From positions 1 to 28,046 of the forward strand of contig DATDOO010000004.1 of the NCBI GenBank assembly GCA_035293245.1: a stretch of 28,046 bases of DNA, read 5' to 3'. The notes beneath the pieces are model-generated. The model was not told where the DNA came from. It did no database searches and saw only the letters and a program-made list of their open reading frames with translations. The stretch comes from DATDOO01 sp035293245. GTDB taxonomy: Bacteria > Pseudomonadota > Gammaproteobacteria > Methylococcales > Methylococcaceae. A program made the position numbers and the translations under genes. This document shows, piece after piece, positions 25,327-28,046 of the stretch. Numbering within the stretch: the first letter of the stretch is position 1; every line of letters begins with the position of its first letter.

Positions 25327-26526
25327 TCAGGGCGCGAACGCCACGGCCAGAGTTTCGCGGGCGATCTGCAATTCCTCGTCGGTGGGGATGACCAGCACCC
25401 CTACCGGCCTGCCGGCCTGCCCGATTTCCTGCGCCTCCCCGCATGCCGTGCGGTTTTGCTCCGCATCGAGCGCGATGCCCAGCCGTTCCAGCCCGGTGCA
25501 GATTCTCGCCCGTACCATCGCAGCGTTTGCCCCCACCCCGCCGCTGAAAACCAGCGCATCCACTTCGCCCAGCACCGCGCTGTAGGCGCCGATATATTTC
25601 CGCGCCCGGTAGCAATACATATCCATCGCCAGGCGGGCCCTGTCGTCGCCGGCCTGTTCGCGCGCCAGAATTTCGCGCACATCGTTGACGCCGCACAGGC
25701 CTTTCAGTCCCGATTCATGGTTGAGGGCGTGTTCCACCTCGGCGGCGGAAAGTCCGCCGGCATGCTGCATGTGCAAGGGGACGGCCGCATCCAGGTCGCC
25801 GCAACGCGTGCCCATGACCAGGCCTTCCAGGGGCGTGAAACCCATGGAAGTGTCGACGCAGCGTCCCTTTTCGATGGCGGCGGCGCTGGCGCCGTTGCCC
25901 AGATGCAGGGTGATGAGGTTGCTTTGGGCAAGGGGGCGTTCCAGCCACTGTGCGGCCCGTTCCGCCAGGTAGCGGTGCGAGGTGCCGTGGAAGCCGTAGC
26001 GGCGCACGCCGTGGCGGAGGTACCAGTCTTCCGGCACGGCGTAGCGGAAGGCGTGGGGCGGCAGGGTGTGGTGAAAGGCGGTGTCGAACACCGCCACCTG
26101 GGGGATGTCGGGAAACGCGGCGCGGCAAAGCTCGATGCCGGTGAGGTTGGCGGGGTTGTGCAGCGGCGCCAGACTGCTCATCTCCCGTATCGCCTCGATC
26201 GCGGCGGAGTCGAGGCGTGTTGGTGCGGAAAACGTTTCCCCGCCGTGCACCACCCGATGGCCGACGGCGTCCGGCCGGCCGTAATCCGCCAGCGCCGCCT
26301 GCACGTGGCGGAAAGCTTCCCGGTGGTCGCGTGCGGTCACTTCATGGGAGTTTTCGGCAAGCTCGCCGTGTTCATCCCGGAACCGCGCCAGCAAACGGCT
26401 GCGGCTCTCGCCGATGCGCTCCAGCAAGCCGCCGGCCAGCGTCCGCTCCCCGTCCATGTCCAGCAGCCGGTATTTGAGCGACGAGCTGCCGCAGTTGATG
26501 ACCAGCACGCGGGGCGACGCATTCAT
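25327..26526 (-). CDS. ackA: Acetate kinase
   Basis: 399 residues. It interconverts acetyl phosphate plus ADP and acetate plus ATP. Family signatures are present: VLVINCGSSSLKYRLL at the N-terminus, HRVVHGGETF, the catalytic region AVFDTAFHHTLP, YGFHGTSHRYL, LHLGNGASAAAI and FSGGVGANAAMVR near the end. Length is normal. ATG 26526 (MNASPRVLVI) is chosen; the open frame continues upstream through repeat sequence and would add 48 unrelated residues. It begins 4 bp after the stop of the truncated methyltransferase gene on the same strand, and no promoter is apparent between them. In methanotrophs acetate kinase often works with phosphoketolase, which is not in this window, nor is pta. Confidence 0.95.
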   Translation of the reverse strand: MNASPRVLVINCGSSSLKYRLLDMDGERTLAGGLLERIGESRSRLLARFRDEHGELAENSHEVTARDHREAFRHVQAALADYGRPDAVGHRVVHGGETFSAPTRLDSAAIEAIREMSSLAPLHNPANLTGIELCRAAFPDIPQVAVFDTAFHHTLPPHAFRYAVPEDWYLRHGVRRYGFHGTSHRYLAERAAQWLERPLAQSNLITLHLGNGASAAAIEKGRCVDTSMGFTPLEGLVMGTRCGDLDAAVPLHMQHAGGLSAAEVEHALNHESGLKGLCGVNDVREILAREQAGDDRARLAMDMYCYRARKYIGAYSAVLGEVDALVFSGGVGANAAMVRARICTGLERLGIALDAEQNRTACGEAQEIGQAGRPVGVLVIPTDEELQIARETLAVAFAP

Positions 26527-26539
26527 CCGTTCAGTCCGG

Positions 26540-26576
26540 GTAGGTTGGATTAGCCGGTTCTCCGGCGTAATCCAAC
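26540..26576. repeat. REP-like hairpin at the methyltransferase 3' end
   Basis: GTTGGATTA-GCCGG (26544-26557) pairs with CCGGC-GTAATCCAAC (26562-26576) around a 4-base loop, with one unpaired base. The left edge GTAGGTTGGATTAG resembles the ends of the two 178-bp repeats (GTAGGGTGGGTTAG), so it may be a related shorter family. It encodes the last residues of the broken methyltransferase frame. Confidence 0.75.
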
Positions 26577-26819
26577 GGATTCGAGTTGCCTGCGAGTCTT
26601 CGGTAAAGCTCGAACAGGAACGCCACCCGGTCGGCGTCGCCGGTGAATTTCTTTTTGGCGTAGGCCGCATCCACCGCCGCGTCCAGCATCCGGTGCGCCT
26701 GGGTCAGGTCCGGAGGCATGGTCAGGGGGTCGTAAAGGTCGGCCAAGGTCGCGCCGGGGTGGTTGGCGCGGGCATCCAGGACGGCTTGGGCGGCGGTTTC
26801 GATGGCTACGATCGATGCA

Positions 26820-26926
26820 GTTCCCCCCGCCCGGCCTCCCCCCGGTGGGGGGAGAAGCACGCTCCCCCTCCCTCCTGGAGGGGGTTGGGGGGAGGGAATC
26901 GCCTGGGGGGAGGGAAGCACCTCGGG
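26820..26926. repeat. GC-rich low-complexity palindromic repeat in methyltransferase frame (proximal to ackA)
   Basis: A run of C-rich then G-rich blocks (CCCCCGCCCGGCCTCCCCCC, then GGTGGGGGGAGA, CCTCCTGGAGG and G-rich tail) that can fold into strong hairpins. Its first part is nearly identical to the stretch at 27861-27893. It is in frame in the methyltransferase, inserted between the conserved FPWP and IVAIETAAQAVLDA segments. Confidence 0.75.
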
Positions 26927-27616
26927 CCAGGGGAAGTTGTTGTAGACGATGCCGGCGGAGTAGCGGTAGTCGCTTTTCAGCCGGCCACACACCGCGCGCG
27001 TCCAGGCCATGTGCATGGCGGACTGCAGGATGCCGAAATGGTAGAGGGCGGCGTTCGGTAGCATGAACACCAAGTCGCTGCAAAACGTGTCGGGGTGCAC
27101 GAATCCGATGGGAATGTATAAGCGCCGTTCGGAAGATACCTTGGGAATCAGCAAGTAGGTGTGCGCGGGGATCAGCTCTGTCCCGAAGTGCGCCGGGGTC
27201 GCGGCTGCCGCCAGGGTTTGCTTGCGTTTGCTGGACAAGCGGAACTTTCTGACCGCCTGCACGCGCTTCATGGCCTCCGGCATCTTTCGCAACTGTTCCG
27301 GCGGGCGGTCGCCGAGCCACAAGCACCAGCGCTCGTAACCGTTGATGAATTCGTCGGAACCCAGCCAACGGTGGAAATAAAGGGCGGCGTCCGGCTCCAA
27401 GGCTAGAAAGTCGGCTTTTTCCCCCGGCGTAAAGAGGAAGTTTCCGTCATCGATCGGCTGGCTACCGATACCTATGCCCGGTACAGGGCAAAGCGGCTTT
27501 GAGCGGCGCTGCAACACCACATCCGGCCCATCCACCAGATAAGGGTTGATGTTGCCGGCCGGGAGTTCGTGCGGTTCGGCTTTCAGGGTTTCGTAGTCGA
27601 ACAGGCGTTTGGCGCC

Positions 27617-27677
27617 ACCCTCACCCCCAGCCGGCTTCGCCCCCCTCGCTTCGCTCTCCCCAGTGGGAGAGGGGAGA
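27617..27677. repeat. GC-rich repeat inserted in methyltransferase frame (middle)
   Basis: A C-rich stretch ending in CTCTCCCCAGTGGGAGAGGG, whose arms CTCTCCC/GGGAGAG form a hairpin. It interrupts the conserved methyltransferase sequence between AVHCVIIGF and RLFDYET, adding about 23 residues without breaking the frame. Confidence 0.75.
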
Positions 27678-27860
27678 TAAAAGCCGATAATCACACAATG
27701 CACCGCCGCCTTGCCGCGCGCTTCGCTGCTCCAGGCGAAAGTGCGGTGGGCGAAGTGGATATGCACGCCGCGTTGCAGCAAATCCGGCCACAGTGCGCCG
27801 ACCTGCTCGCCCTGGGTGATGCTGTTGGTGGAGACGAAGGCGCAGCGGGTTTCCCGTCTG

Positions 27861-27899
27861 TCCCCCCTCCCGGCCTCCCCCCGGCGGGGAGAGGGGTCT
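27861..27899. repeat. GC-rich repeat at the methyltransferase truncation point
   Basis: CCCCCCTCCCGGCCTCCCCC followed by CGGCGGGGAGAGGGG closely matches the start of the repeat at 26820. Homology to the methyltransferase family ends here, so this repeat marks the breakpoint. Confidence 0.7.
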
Positions 27900-28046
27900 C
27901 CATGCAGGAGGCACCCGTGAAGGGCGAAGTTCAATTTCTGATCGATTCCGGGGATTTCCGCCGGGAAAAAGGTGGGTGTCCGGGGGTTTCCCGCTTATTA
28001 ACGGATAATACCGCTCGTTTTTTCGAGGGGGCGTAGCGTCCACCAT

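Larger units (their letters stand above)
26531..27934 (-). pseudogene. MmeI-type DNA methyltransferase, 5'-truncated, with repeat insertions
   Basis: The open frame has 467 codons, but only residues from about 29 on look like the family: CAFVSTNSITQGEQVG, HIHFAHRTFAWSSEARGKAAVHC, INPYLVDGPDVVLQRR, GIGSQPIDDGNFLF, RWLGSDEFINGYERWCLW and ICGRLKSDYRYS-type/YNNFPWP segments. These are the target-recognition and C-terminal regions of MmeI-like class I methyltransferases. The N-terminal part with the SAM site and catalytic NPP(F/Y) motif is absent: upstream lies a GC-rich repeat, then non-homologous sequence with a TAATAA in frame. Residues about 87-109 and 340-373 are extra proline/glycine-rich peptides encoded by GC-rich repeats, and the last dozen residues read through another hairpin. 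It probably cannot methylate DNA; whether the remaining part lies beyond the window edge is not visible. Confidence 0.72.

Noticed and set aside
26820..27899. CRISPR array
   Set aside because: The repeated blocks are C- and G-rich palindromes, unevenly spaced and in frame in a protein gene; there are no regular repeats with unique spacers and no cas genes.

Overview
The window is high-GC DNA, densely coding on both strands, with standard bacterial operon architecture. Gene content (a HyfBCEFGI-type membrane complex, a membrane pyrophosphatase of the K+-dependent type, acetate kinase, an Aer-like chemoreceptor, and abundant GC-rich palindromic repeats) suggests a gammaproteobacterium, possibly a methanotroph of the Methylococcales. 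That assignment is inference from family knowledge; no rRNA or methane-oxidation gene is present.

Layout. 1-1048 (+): 3' end of a dihydroxyacetone kinase DhaK gene, then an acyl-carrier-protein-like gene with an N-terminal membrane segment. About 1200-2560: an AT-richer patch with a small membrane protein (+) and an unrecognised protein (-). 2889-5015 (-): hppA, with a textbook terminator behind it. 5437-9062 (+): serC, serA and serB, the whole phosphorylated serine pathway, with a 177-bp palindromic repeat between serC and serA. 9359-9613 (+): a small unknown gene with a strong ribosome binding site. 10060-12177 (-): PAS-containing methyl-accepting chemotaxis protein. 12454-19924 (-): six-gene hyfB-C-E-F-G-I-like operon. 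20040-20237 (+): divergent ribbon-helix-helix regulator preceded by three 8-bp motifs spaced 11 bp apart. 20253-20430: second copy of the palindromic repeat. 25141-20436 (-): sulP transporter, histidine kinase and NtrC-type response regulator, preceded by a strong sigma-54 promoter candidate and two palindromes centred about 120 and 142 bp upstream of the predicted transcription start. 26526-25327 (-): ackA. 26531-27934 (-): 5'-truncated MmeI-type DNA methyltransferase carrying in-frame GC-rich repeat insertions.

How the parts fit. The most notable system is the Hyf-like complex. It has the proton-pumping antiporter-like, NuoH-like and NuoB/NuoCD-like subunits, but the large subunit has lost both cysteines of the first NiFe motif and has only one cysteine at its C-terminus, so it should not be a hydrogenase. 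The small subunit keeps its Fe-S cysteines. The sulP-kinase-regulator operon looks like a self-contained, sigma-54-controlled anion-uptake unit. The pyrophosphatase, Hyf-like complex and energy-taxis receptor all bear on membrane energetics, but nothing in the sequence proves that they act together.
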